From NCBI GenBank assembly GCA_041660045.1, contig JBAZXA010000002.1, positions 124,001-188,000 of the forward strand: DNA of 64,000 nt, in the 5' to 3' direction. Within the stretch, counting starts at the first letter, position 1. Each line of letters begins with the position of its first letter. The notes under the pieces are model-generated. The model saw only the letters and a program-made list of their open reading frames with translations. It was not told the DNA's origin and did not search any database. The translations under genes and the position numbers were made by a program. This DNA is from WM-3-3 sp041660045 (lineage in GTDB: Bacteria; Pseudomonadota; Gammaproteobacteria; Methylococcales; Methylomonadaceae). Below, piece after piece: positions 9,020 to 17,428 of the stretch.

Positions 9020-11164
9020 TCAAAAAGGCTTGGCTACCTGCTTATTAAAAAGGGTATTTACCATGGGTTTACTCGCATTGCCAGAAAAATTACTATTGGC
9101 AATAATGCCAGTATTCAAGCTTTGTTGGCTGGGTTTTAGCATTGTACTATTAATAAAGAGGCTATATTGACTGTTGGCCGATGTAATAGGGCTTGAGTTT
9201 GTCGTATTATTGTTAAAGCTACAATAATTGCAAAATGCTAGACTACCAAGTAATGCAACCGATGGACTGCTGCTAGTAAAGCGGCTATGGAAAAAGCCAA
9301 TTAAACGGTTGGTATTTAGTAATGGTTGATTTGATGTGGATTCAAACACGCTATTGGCGAAAAAATTTGAATCAGAGTTAACAAAGTTTAGGGTTTGGGT
9401 ATTATTTTTGAATAAAGAGTCAATAAAAGCATTTAAGTTATTGCCTCGTTTAGCTTGCCAGTCTATGGCAATTTCATTTTCAATAAATTGCAACTGATAG
9501 AAAACATTTTTATCTAGGTAAGTCATGCCGGGAGCAGAACCACTTACATATGCAGGATCTGGGCGTTGCATAATGCCAGTTTTGCAACGGAAAAAATTAA
9601 CGTGGTCTATGAAATTATTGTCCCAAGCGTAGATGTTATCTATAAATATGCCAGCATTAGCCATATTCCTGAAAGTGACATGGGATAAAGTCATTTGTTC
9701 ATAAACGGCACGTTGCCCCGACCCTGTGTTACTGTGATGAATTCCATTAAGCCCACCCTGTAAAGTGATATCGGTTAATGTAAATCTTGCGATATTGTTT
9801 GCTTGTGATGTGGCGTCTAAGTGTTCAGCTCCTTGGATAATATCTATAGTAGGTGATTTTGCGATAATTACCGTTTTGCTAGCGCCCGCGCCAATAATGC
9901 CTTGATTCAATTTAAGCACTAATGGCTTACTTATGTAATATATTCCCGCTTTAAGTTCTGCTATGCCTTTTGAATCTATTAGGCTTTGAATTGTATCCGA
10001 CGAGTCAGGTTTCTGGTTTAGGTTGGCCTGCCAATTGGATCCTGCGGGATCTGGTATTGCGGCAAAAACCGGTGTCTGCCAAGATTCATAAATAGCTTTA
10101 TCGGAGTTTAGCGCGTCAATGATTGCATTATGGGTTTTGCTTGTTATATTTTCGGGTTCAAAAATAACCCCATTTTCCGCGATAGTAGGTTTTGCATTAT
10201 AAAATAAATCAATGATTTGTGTCGCAGGATTCGATTTCGCTAGTCCAATATCCCGGCCATCTATCGTTACCAATTTATCAACATGATCCCCTAAAATTAT
10301 ACCTGGATTTTTAGATCCGCCGATGCGCATACTTTGTAAGATTACATTTTTAACATCTAAATTAAAATATTGACCAGTTTGACGAAAGTCACCGCCATTT
10401 GACATTAGTACGGAAACTGAATCGGTATTCAGCACATTCATCATGCCTGGATAAGTTGCCAGATGTTTCAAATTCCACGCCTCAGCGTCTATTCCCATAA
10501 AGGTTATGCTTTTTTGGTTTTTAATAATGATCGAATCACCTTCAGGTGAAAGCATATTCGCCCATACAAATAAATTATTTGAGGATTGTTTGGCACTATC
10601 ACCCGTAATGCTGATAGCTGGGGAGTTGCCATGCACCGTTGTGCGGATAAAGCGGTTATTTTTTAGGTAACCTTTTTTTGAGGTATCTACTTGAATTATA
10701 CCTAAATCAATAAATAAATTATTTTCAAGCAAAGCATTATCTACCTGTAATTTTGTGCCAACACCTCTAATTCGGCTCAGGCAATTACCTGTTGTTGGTT
10801 TAGTAAAGCCAGTAAAACTAATCTTAGTTGCATTAACGTCGCTTAATAAAGCATTGGTGGTGCCTTCAGGGATAATGACTTCAGGTAGTTGTGTTCCTGC
10901 CAAGCCGTATATCGATTGGTTAGACTTGAGTTTTATTGAAAATGATTTTCTATAATTGCCCCCCGGTTTTAATCTGACTGAATTTAACCGATCAAGTACG
11001 CGTTGTAATTGGGGGGCTTCATTCTCAGGTAGGTAGAATACATTTTGGGGTAAGGCAGCTTCCGCAAGTCTGCCTTCGCATGGTAAGGGTGCTGCAAAAC
11101 TGCAGCCGCAAAGTATTAAAGAAATAAGGCTTAAGCCTAAAAAAAGGGTGTTATGTTTGAGCAT
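9020..11164 (-). CDS. Secreted right-handed beta-helix (pectate-lyase-like) protein
   Basis: With ATG 11164 (714 residues) the protein starts MLKHNTLFLGLSLISLILCGC, a signal peptide that may end in a lipobox (LCGC, Cys21), followed by two regions of short Asn-, Ile- and Gly-rich strands. Examples are NRFIRTTVHGN, DITLQGGLNGIHHSNTG, HVTFRNMANAGIFIDN and NFFRCKTGI. This is the repeat texture of right-handed parallel beta-helix enzymes that bind, cleave or epimerise polysaccharides. I prefer 11164 to a farther start at 11296 because AAGGA lies at good spacing and a signal sequence follows. It overlaps the VanZ-like gene by 14 bases. The function is not established; a role in maturing the polymer in the periplasm is an inference. 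Confidence 0.75.
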   Translation of the reverse strand: MLKHNTLFLGLSLISLILCGCSFAAPLPCEGRLAEAALPQNVFYLPENEAPQLQRVLDRLNSVRLKPGGNYRKSFSIKLKSNQSIYGLAGTQLPEVIIPEGTTNALLSDVNATKISFTGFTKPTTGNCLSRIRGVGTKLQVDNALLENNLFIDLGIIQVDTSKKGYLKNNRFIRTTVHGNSPAISITGDSAKQSSNNLFVWANMLSPEGDSIIIKNQKSITFMGIDAEAWNLKHLATYPGMMNVLNTDSVSVLMSNGGDFRQTGQYFNLDVKNVILQSMRIGGSKNPGIILGDHVDKLVTIDGRDIGLAKSNPATQIIDLFYNAKPTIAENGVIFEPENITSKTHNAIIDALNSDKAIYESWQTPVFAAIPDPAGSNWQANLNQKPDSSDTIQSLIDSKGIAELKAGIYYISKPLVLKLNQGIIGAGASKTVIIAKSPTIDIIQGAEHLDATSQANNIARFTLTDITLQGGLNGIHHSNTGSGQRAVYEQMTLSHVTFRNMANAGIFIDNIYAWDNNFIDHVNFFRCKTGIMQRPDPAYVSGSAPGMTYLDKNVFYQLQFIENEIAIDWQAKRGNNLNAFIDSLFKNNTQTLNFVNSDSNFFANSVFESTSNQPLLNTNRLIGFFHSRFTSSSPSVALLGSLAFCNYCSFNNNTTNSSPITSANSQYSLFINSTMLKPSQQSLNTGIIANSNFSGNASKPMVNTLFNKQVAKPF

Positions 11165-11546
11165 GACTGATTTCCTTGGCTTTCTTATTGAGAAAGCACT
11201 GAATAAACAAAATGGAAAATAAGCCACCACAAAAATCTGCGAATAAATCCCAAGCATCAGCATTTCTTTCGGGCACAAAAGCCTGGTGAATTTCATCAGA
11301 CAAACCCGCTAAAACGACCAGAAATACAGCTAATGAAAGACTGGATATTTTTTTAAAACCGTTAATGTGAGCAAGCATCGCAAAAAACATTGCACCTAAA
11401 ATACCGTAGGCTACAAAATGCGCAACTTTATCAAGTCCGGGTATTTCGCCAAATATTTTGGGTGGGGGTTGCGATGATTCAGTGTAGATCAATAACAACC
11501 AACCAAGTGTGACCACGCTAGCAAAAATTAATTTTTTCTTAATCAT
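11151..11546 (-). CDS. VanZ-like family membrane protein
   Basis: The 131-residue protein has four hydrophobic segments and the two VanZ-family signatures: LDKVAHFVAYGILGAM around residue 40 and DEIHQAFVPERNADAWDLFAD around residue 85. The family is named after VanZ of vancomycin/teicoplanin resistance, but small VanZ-like proteins are common in exopolysaccharide loci, where the role is unknown. Its 3' end overlaps the start of the beta-helix gene by 14 bases and it lies just downstream of the WcaJ-type gene, so the three probably form one transcript. Confidence 0.8.
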   Translation of the reverse strand: MIKKKLIFASVVTLGWLLLIYTESSQPPPKIFGEIPGLDKVAHFVAYGILGAMFFAMLAHINGFKKISSLSLAVFLVVLAGLSDEIHQAFVPERNADAWDLFADFCGGLFSILFIQCFLNKKAKEISHAQT

Positions 11547-11583
11547 GATCGGTTTTGTTTACTTAAGAAATGATTGATGTGCC

Positions 11584-11619
11584 TAAGCAAACGCGCATAT
11601 TAGTAAGCTTGTTTGCTTA
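11584..11619. terminator. Inverted repeat spanning the wcaJ-like stop codon
   Basis: TAAGCAAAC (11584-11592) is repeated perfectly inverted as GTTTGCTTA (11611-11619). The 18-base loop contains the stop codon of the WcaJ-type gene (11600-11602). No good T-run follows, so this may be a weak or partial terminator, or an mRNA processing/stability hairpin between the first and second genes of the operon. Confidence 0.45.
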
Positions 11620-13018
11620 TAAAGCCCTTAAACACGGTTAAGAAGACGATTTTAATATCCAGCCATAAGGACCATTGCTTGATGTATTCCAAGTCGTGGT
11701 GGATTCTGGCTTCCATTTTATCGAGGGTATCTGTTTCACCACGGCAGCCATTAATTTGGGCTTGACCAGTGATGCCTGGCTTAACCTTATGGCGGAGCAT
11801 ATAGCCTTGAATTTGTTTGCGGTAATATTCGTTATGGGCAACGGCATGCGGACGTGGGCCGACTACAGACATGCTGCCCTGCAAAACATTTAAAAATTGC
11901 GGCAGCTCATCTAAGGACGTTCTGCGTAAAAAAGCACCTAACGGGGTAATTCGGCTGTCGCCCTGGGTGGCTTGTTTGACATTGCTGTCATTTTCGCAAA
12001 CGGTCATGGAGCGGAACTTCCAGACCTCTATTTTTTCCCCTTTTACACCATAACGTTGCTGCCTAAATATAATAGGCCCAGGTGAAGAGACTTTAATGGC
12101 AATGGCAATGGCAAGCATTGGAATTGCGATCAGTGGTAAAATAAGCAGGCAGAGAATTAAATCTTCAATACGTTTGGCGAGCCCATCCATGGCGTTAAAA
12201 GGCGTGTCAAAAACACTGACGACAGGTATGCCTTGTACATTGCTCCATTTAGACTGAATGAGATTAAAAGTGAAAAAATCAGGCACGATATTAACCGAGA
12301 CGGTACTATCTGCCAATTGCTGGATAAGGTTGCTGATGCGTTGTTCAGCCCTTAAAGGCAAGGTGATATAAACATGGTCTATACCGCCATTTTTGGATAT
12401 TTCCAGCAAATCTTGGAAGCTGCCAGTTACTGCACCAATTTGGCCATGGCCTAAACGGCGTTCACTAAACTCTGCACGGTCATCATAATAACCAATAAAA
12501 TGGTAACCTAGCCAGGGCATTTCAGACAAGGCGGTACTTAATCGATGGCCTAAGTGGTTAGCGCCAAGTATCGCGTAAGTTCGGGTATTAAAGCCATGTT
12601 TTCGCAATTTGGACAAAAATGCGCGGCGAATAGTATGGGTTAAGATAATACTGATAGGCGCCAAGGGGATCCAAAGCTCTATCACTTGTAATGAATAATT
12701 GTACTCAGGTTGGTATAGATAAACACCGCTGATTAAGAAGGTTAACGCGGCAAACCAAGAAAATAGTATGCGTATGGCCTCATCAAACATCGGTGCGCCA
12801 CGCCAGCCGTGATAAAGTTCATTACTTTCTGCAAAGATGCCAAATAGCGTGGCACCAAAAATACAAGGCAGGAAGTATTCCCGTTCAAATGGGATTTTAT
12901 AGGCCGTGACAGATATGTAGAGTGCCGCGACGATTAAAGCGCCATCAATAGATCGCGCTAACGTTTGTAGCTTGGAATTAAGTGGCCGTATAAAGCCTTT
13001 GTAACGAGTCCTGTTCAA
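11600..13018 (-). CDS. Undecaprenyl-phosphate sugar phosphotransferase (WcaJ-type initiating enzyme)
   Basis: This is a 472-residue polyprenyl glycosylphosphotransferase. Membrane helices occupy about residues 25-130, followed by a nucleotide-binding-like middle domain (AILGANHLGHRL, 149-160), one helix near 285-308, and the C-terminal catalytic domain with KFRSM (334-338), SLDELPQ (368-374) and GPRPHA (387-392). These are the hallmarks of the WcaJ/PssZ branch, which transfers a hexose-1-phosphate (often glucose) from UDP-sugar to undecaprenyl phosphate as the first step of repeat-unit synthesis. As the first gene of the minus-strand cluster and divergent from manC, it marks the start of the polysaccharide operon. 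The sugar is inferred from family habit only. Confidence 0.9.
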   Translation of the reverse strand: MNRTRYKGFIRPLNSKLQTLARSIDGALIVAALYISVTAYKIPFEREYFLPCIFGATLFGIFAESNELYHGWRGAPMFDEAIRILFSWFAALTFLISGVYLYQPEYNYSLQVIELWIPLAPISIILTHTIRRAFLSKLRKHGFNTRTYAILGANHLGHRLSTALSEMPWLGYHFIGYYDDRAEFSERRLGHGQIGAVTGSFQDLLEISKNGGIDHVYITLPLRAEQRISNLIQQLADSTVSVNIVPDFFTFNLIQSKWSNVQGIPVVSVFDTPFNAMDGLAKRIEDLILCLLILPLIAIPMLAIAIAIKVSSPGPIIFRQQRYGVKGEKIEVWKFRSMTVCENDSNVKQATQGDSRITPLGAFLRRTSLDELPQFLNVLQGSMSVVGPRPHAVAHNEYYRKQIQGYMLRHKVKPGITGQAQINGCRGETDTLDKMEARIHHDLEYIKQWSLWLDIKIVFLTVFKGFISKQAY

Positions 13019-13347
13019 TTAGGGCTACCAAGTTTGTTTAAAGATTTTAAGCATACCTAAAATTAATTATTCTATGTTTATTTTATTTCATTATGATGAA
13101 AAGTTTCATTGTGCGCGTCTCCAAATTGCCAGGCAGCATATCTTGACTAGACTTAAGCTGGAAATGTTAGACTAAATATCACTAATGCTAAAGTGGTTTA
13201 GAAAAGCATAGCTGTTGTTTGGATTTATACTTATCCCAATAATAAAATTTTAGATGCAGTTAAAAGTTTTGATAGTTTTTTTGTTATTTATTTAGCGCTA
13301 TTAAACTTTTTAAATTAGACCAACTTTCAACTTGAATGGGAAAACAG
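13019..13347. promoter_or_regulatory. Divergent control region, wcaJ-like / manC
   Basis: About 330 AT-rich bases separate the divergent starts of the WcaJ-type gene and manC, so both promoters must lie here or be shared. A TTGACT at 13143-13148 with a weak -10-like TAGACT about 19 bases on is the best plus-strand candidate. I see no ops element or strong operator palindrome. Assignment is by position rather than by clear boxes. Confidence 0.35.
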
Positions 13348-14748
13348 ATGATACCGGTAATATTATCAGGGGGATCAGGCACTAGGTTATGGCCATTGTC
13401 TCGGGAACAATACCCAAAACAATTTTTGCCATTGGTATCGGATAATACCATGTTGCAAGAAACTGTCTTAAGGCTTGAAGGCATCCCAGGCTTAAAACCA
13501 CTAATTGCGGTATGTAATGAAGACCACCGATTTATGTTGGCTGAGCAATTACGCGAAATTAATAATCATCCGGCCGCCATTATTCTTGAACCGGTAGGGA
13601 AAAACACGGCTCCTGCAGTGGCATTGGCAGCACTTGCGGCTGATTCAGAAGATGATGTGTTGTTAGTTTTACCCGCCGATCATGTCATTGCCAATAGAAT
13701 CGCTTTCCATGCCGCAATAACTGAAGCTAGACATCTTGCTGAGCAGGATTTATTAGTGACATTTGGTATTGTTGCCACGCAACCTGAAACTGGTTATGGC
13801 TATATCAAACGGGGTCAGATAGCCCACGGAAAAGCGTTTGATGTAGCTGCATTTATTGAAAAACCAGATCTGGAGACAGCAAAAAGTTATCTAGAAAGCG
13901 GCGATTATTTTTGGAATAGCGGTATGTTTGCTTTTAAAGCGGGCGTCTTTTTGAAAGAATTGGAACGCTTTAATCCGCAAATGCTAGAGTTTTGTAAGGA
14001 AGCTTTAAAAGCAGCGAAGACTGATCTTGATTTTACACGTTTAGATAAGGCTATTTTTGCCAATTGTCCTGCTGATTCCATCGATTATGCGGTCATGGAA
14101 AAAACCGATAAAGCCGCTGTAATCCCTCTTGACGCTGAATGGAGTGATGTCGGTTCATGGTCGGCTTTGTGGGAAGTGCTGGCTAAAGATGGGCAGGGCA
14201 ATGCGGTTAAAGGTGATGTGCTAATGATCGATACGGCCAACTCATTTATTCATTCGTCCAATAAATTAGTGGCAACGGTTGGCATTGAAGGGTTGGTAGT
14301 GGTTGAAACAGATGATGCGGTGATGGTGGCACCTAAAGAAAGGGTGCAGGAAGTTAAACAAATTGTTGCCCAACTAAAGCAGCAAAAACGCAGCGAAGCC
14401 ACTTTTCATCGCAAAGTGTATCGGCCCTGGGGGCATTATGACTCGGTTGATAACGGCGATCGCCATCAAACAAAGCGTATTGTAGTTAAGCCTGGCGCCA
14501 AATTATCGGTACAGAAACATCACCATCGGGCGGAACATTGGATAGTCGTAAAAGGAACCGCCTTAGTTAGCAAGGGTGGGGAGACCATTTTATTAACGGA
14601 AAATGAATCGACATTAATTCCGCTAGGCACTATCCATAGCCTACAAAATCCAGGTGTGATTCCCTTGGAAATGGTTGAAGTGCAATCGGGCAGCTATTTA
14701 GGTGAAGATGACATTGTTCGCTATGAAGATCAATATGGCCGCGTTTAG
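13348..14748 (+). CDS. manC: Mannose-1-phosphate guanylyltransferase / mannose-6-phosphate isomerase
   Basis: This is a type II bifunctional enzyme of about 466 residues. The N-terminal guanylyltransferase has GGSGTRLWPLSR at residues 8-19 and FIEKPD in the middle. The C-terminal cupin isomerase domain has YRPWGHYDSVD followed by the metal-binding QKHHHRAEHW. It makes GDP-mannose from mannose-1-P and can supply Man-6-P from Fru-6-P, feeding the adjacent polysaccharide locus; GDP-mannose is also the GDP-fucose precursor. I chose ATG 13348 because GGGA precedes it and the family usually starts right before IPVILSGG. ATG 13336 is a four-residue-longer alternative. Confidence 0.93.
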   Translation: MIPVILSGGSGTRLWPLSREQYPKQFLPLVSDNTMLQETVLRLEGIPGLKPLIAVCNEDHRFMLAEQLREINNHPAAIILEPVGKNTAPAVALAALAADSEDDVLLVLPADHVIANRIAFHAAITEARHLAEQDLLVTFGIVATQPETGYGYIKRGQIAHGKAFDVAAFIEKPDLETAKSYLESGDYFWNSGMFAFKAGVFLKELERFNPQMLEFCKEALKAAKTDLDFTRLDKAIFANCPADSIDYAVMEKTDKAAVIPLDAEWSDVGSWSALWEVLAKDGQGNAVKGDVLMIDTANSFIHSSNKLVATVGIEGLVVVETDDAVMVAPKERVQEVKQIVAQLKQQKRSEATFHRKVYRPWGHYDSVDNGDRHQTKRIVVKPGAKLSVQKHHHRAEHWIVVKGTALVSKGGETILLTENESTLIPLGTIHSLQNPGVIPLEMVEVQSGSYLGEDDIVRYEDQYGRV

Positions 14749-14761
14749 TTAAGCCTAAAAT

Positions 14762-14790
14762 CCCTGCCTTAGCGTCTTGCTAGGGCAGGG
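14762..14790. terminator. Bidirectional terminator between manC and the tpiA-like gene
   Basis: CCCTGCCTTAGC (14762-14773) pairs with GCTAGGGCAGGG (14779-14790): 12 pairs including one G-T, with loop GTCTT. The genes converge here. On the minus strand the stem is followed by TTTT, and the right arm includes the stop codon of the isomerase gene (14780-14782). A strong intrinsic terminator for minus-strand transcription and plausible for manC. Confidence 0.75.
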
Positions 14791-15883
14791 TTTGGTTTGC
14801 TAAGCCAAAGCGGATGATTTGGGAAAATTCGTCGGCTTTAAGGCTGGCGCCTCCAACAAGTGCCCCATCAACCCCTGCAATATTCATGATGTCGACGATA
14901 TTGTCAGGCTTGACATTGCCGCCGTATAAAATCCGGATATTGGAGGCAATTTGTTCATCATACAAATCCATAATTAGATTTCGTATGAAGTTATGTACTT
15001 CATTAATTTGTTCTATAGTGGCTGGATTTGCGCCTTGGCCGATAGCCCAAATCGGTTCATAAGCGATAATGACTTCATTGGCTATGCGTGGTGAGACTTC
15101 TTCTAAGCCCATGCGTAATTGTCTATCTAGTAGCTTAAAAGTCTCATGCTGATCCCTGGCGTCCCTGTTTTCGCCGCAGCAGAGGATAACTTGCATACCT
15201 TGTGCGAGAGCGGCCTGAACTTTACGTTGCGTGGCCTCGTCACTTTCACCGGCACGTTCTTTAAGTTCCTCAGACAAAAATCGTGCTAAGCCTTGTAAGA
15301 TATCTTGGTGTTCATCCGCAGCCAAGTGTTCCAACGCGGCTTTGATTTGTGGGTCTGGGTTGTCTGACTCTTTAAGCCTTTGCAGTTCAGTACTTAGGAA
15401 AGATTTGGTTAAGCGCCTGGCAACACTAGAGCCAAAGCCATAATATTTACCTAGGTTTGCCCGACGGTCAGAATGGCCGACTATGACCCGGTCTACACCA
15501 ATAGCAGCTAACATTTCGGGTGATATTTCGCCGGTGAAAGCGCCTTTAGATTCAAAAAAAGTATCTTGTGCCAACAAAAACACATTTCTACCTAAACCAT
15601 ATTCAGTCCTAAGGAAATCGGGCTTAATATAATTTGCCAAGGTAGATAAGCCGGTATATGGTGGGGCAAAACCGATATCCACATCTTTGACATTACGGCT
15701 AGCATCAAAAATTCTAGCGGCCAGCGCGACACCTGAGCGAGGGATCATGTTCATTTTCCAATTGCCTGCCAAAAAAGGCCTAATAGCCCCAGGCGAACCG
15801 CTTTCAGCTACAATTTTATGCCATTGGTTGGCAGTACATTGGCGATAATAATTGCGATAAATTGAGGAATGAATGGTTTCCAT
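14780..15883 (-). CDS. tpiA: Atypical long triose-phosphate isomerase
   Basis: The TIM core is clear: GNWKMN (40-45, with Asn41 and Lys43), AQDTFFESKGAFTGEISPEML, the catalytic histidine in VIVGHSDRR (His137), the base glutamate in AYEPIWAIGQG (Glu276), and phosphate-binding YGGNVKP and VGGASLK. It should interconvert DHAP and GAP in the cytoplasm. It is 367 residues against about 250 usually. There is a ~39-residue N-terminal extension and a ~70-residue charged helical insert (about 142-211) between GHSDRR and GESDE. The nearly invariant Glu after His-Ser is Asp139. AGGAG lies 12 bases before the ATG. A diverged second TIM, possibly regulated or with altered rate, is possible. Confidence 0.82.
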   Translation of the reverse strand: METIHSSIYRNYYRQCTANQWHKIVAESGSPGAIRPFLAGNWKMNMIPRSGVALAARIFDASRNVKDVDIGFAPPYTGLSTLANYIKPDFLRTEYGLGRNVFLLAQDTFFESKGAFTGEISPEMLAAIGVDRVIVGHSDRRANLGKYYGFGSSVARRLTKSFLSTELQRLKESDNPDPQIKAALEHLAADEHQDILQGLARFLSEELKERAGESDEATQRKVQAALAQGMQVILCCGENRDARDQHETFKLLDRQLRMGLEEVSPRIANEVIIAYEPIWAIGQGANPATIEQINEVHNFIRNLIMDLYDEQIASNIRILYGGNVKPDNIVDIMNIAGVDGALVGGASLKADEFSQIIRFGLANQTLP

Positions 15884-15934
15884 ATTGCTTTGTAGCTCCT
15901 AGTTAAAACTTGACCAATCACAATGTAAAGCTAG

Positions 15935-15951
15935 GGCTTAGTTGTTAAGCC
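15935..15951. terminator. Small hairpin over the fliK-like stop codon
   Basis: GGCTTA (15935-15940), loop GTTGT, TAAGCC (15946-15951). The stop codon of the FliK-domain gene (15945-15947) lies at the loop/right-arm boundary. The stem is only 6 pairs and on the minus strand is followed by CTAGCTTT, so it is a weak terminator at best. Confidence 0.4.
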
Positions 15952-17420
15952 TTATCGCTAAATAAAGTTGGATTGGCATGTTGGGTATGCGATGGCGGCG
16001 TTACAACTTGATTATGGGCTATTAACTGCCCAGTAGCCAACCCTGAATTTTCAAATTGGCTTTTAAGGTGGCCTAAATATTGGCTAATCAAGTCTGCTGT
16101 GCTCTCTTTTTGGCTTAAAAAATAGCTATTAATGACATTATTTTTAGAAACAATAGTGCAATTGATAGTTCCAAGACCAGGTGGTTCTAGCGTTAATTTT
16201 ACGCTCCAATCATGTCTGTTTTCAGGCTCAGTTTCAGCTGTTTTTGGGTTAGGTTCATATTCAATTTTTAACTGCGCGGTTTGAACCTGACCCCGGTCTA
16301 GGAACGGAATATCAAGTTGCCATATTTGTTTGCCGGTTTCTTCTTTAGGTAAGGAAATTAATTGATCCAGCACTAATTTGGCTAAGGTTTGTTCGGTTTT
16401 TTGTTGTAAGTCTTTCAGGGTATTAAGTTCTGGAAATTCTGGCGAGATGGATTTTTGCTGTTCAATCTCACCTTCTAAGGCGTGTTTGAGTTTCAGTAAA
16501 TTGCCTTTAAAATCCGCTTTGATATCAATATTGGGCTGCTTGATATTTAGCGCTAATTTGCTTTCTAAGAATAAGCCAGCATTGCTAATAGCAGTTTTAA
16601 GGCTTTGGCTATCGATATGCGCGGGTGATTGTGGTAATTCCTGGAGGATCTGTTGGGCTAATTGCTTTAGTGTTTCAGGAATGCGTTTACTCGCTATTAA
16701 CTCAGGCAGCGCTGCCTTAAGTTGGTTTAACAACACGGGGGGTGCCTCATGTTGTGGGAGTAGTTGCTTGATTAATTCAGGGATATTTTCAGCAGTCGTT
16801 TGGCTAATAGCCGGTAATATTTTAAATTCTGGCTGAAGTCCAGTTTTAGTAACTTCTAGTTTTAAGGAAGCACCTATGGGTAAATTCCGTATTTGTAGTT
16901 CAGCGAAATTGATGATTTGTTTTAACTCAATATTAACCGGTGTTTTATTGGTTCCCGTTGTGGGGTTGGCAAGCGCAAGTTGTAGCTGAATTTGAGGTCC
17001 GTTTATTTGGGTGACGGTGGCGGTTAACTGCTGTTTAAGGGTTAAGGGTACAGCTGGCGTATTATTGTTTACTGCTGGTAGAGTGTTGCTTGGCTTGTAA
17101 TAACCAATTGCTGTAAGGCGTATTTCGGGCTTAGTTGAGGTGGCCGTATTGATCGGTGGGGCCAAAAGCAATTTAAATTGCAGCTCAGGGCTTAATTGGT
17201 CGACAACTATACTCAGAGTTTGGCCTGGTGTAATAGTGAGGCCAGGGCTGGTTTGCACAAGCACTGTAAGTTGCTTATTAAGCTGAAGTGTAATCGCGAT
17301 TTTGTCGATTTGCGGGCTGACATTAATCACTTTGGCATCAAAGGGTTGGCCTAATCTTAGCGCAGCCGTTAAGTAGGCGATGGTGGGGATAGTGTTCAGT
17401 GTAGGGTTTATACTAACCAT
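15945..17420 (-). CDS. FliK-type (flagellar hook-length control) C-terminal domain protein
   Basis: This is a 491-residue protein. Its last ~130 residues resemble the FliK C-terminal domain: QLDIPFLDRGQVQTAQLKIEYEP, WSVKLTLEPPGLGTINCTIV, then a helical stretch ending in FENSGL. The first 350 residues are rich in Gln, Thr, Pro, Leu and Ile with repeated beta-strand-like segments, as in FliK's variable region. FliK measures hook length and switches export specificity, but no other flagellar gene lies nearby, so the role is uncertain. It starts 8 bases after the HDOD gene and is very likely co-transcribed with it. Confidence 0.6.
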   Translation of the reverse strand: MVSINPTLNTIPTIAYLTAALRLGQPFDAKVINVSPQIDKIAITLQLNKQLTVLVQTSPGLTITPGQTLSIVVDQLSPELQFKLLLAPPINTATSTKPEIRLTAIGYYKPSNTLPAVNNNTPAVPLTLKQQLTATVTQINGPQIQLQLALANPTTGTNKTPVNIELKQIINFAELQIRNLPIGASLKLEVTKTGLQPEFKILPAISQTTAENIPELIKQLLPQHEAPPVLLNQLKAALPELIASKRIPETLKQLAQQILQELPQSPAHIDSQSLKTAISNAGLFLESKLALNIKQPNIDIKADFKGNLLKLKHALEGEIEQQKSISPEFPELNTLKDLQQKTEQTLAKLVLDQLISLPKEETGKQIWQLDIPFLDRGQVQTAQLKIEYEPNPKTAETEPENRHDWSVKLTLEPPGLGTINCTIVSKNNVINSYFLSQKESTADLISQYLGHLKSQFENSGLATGQLIAHNQVVTPPSHTQHANPTLFSDKA

Positions 17421-17428
17421 AAAACACC

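Noticed and set aside
13019..13347. RfaH ops/JUMPstart element before the polysaccharide operon
   Set aside because: The GGCGGTAG core is not present in the divergent region on either strand.
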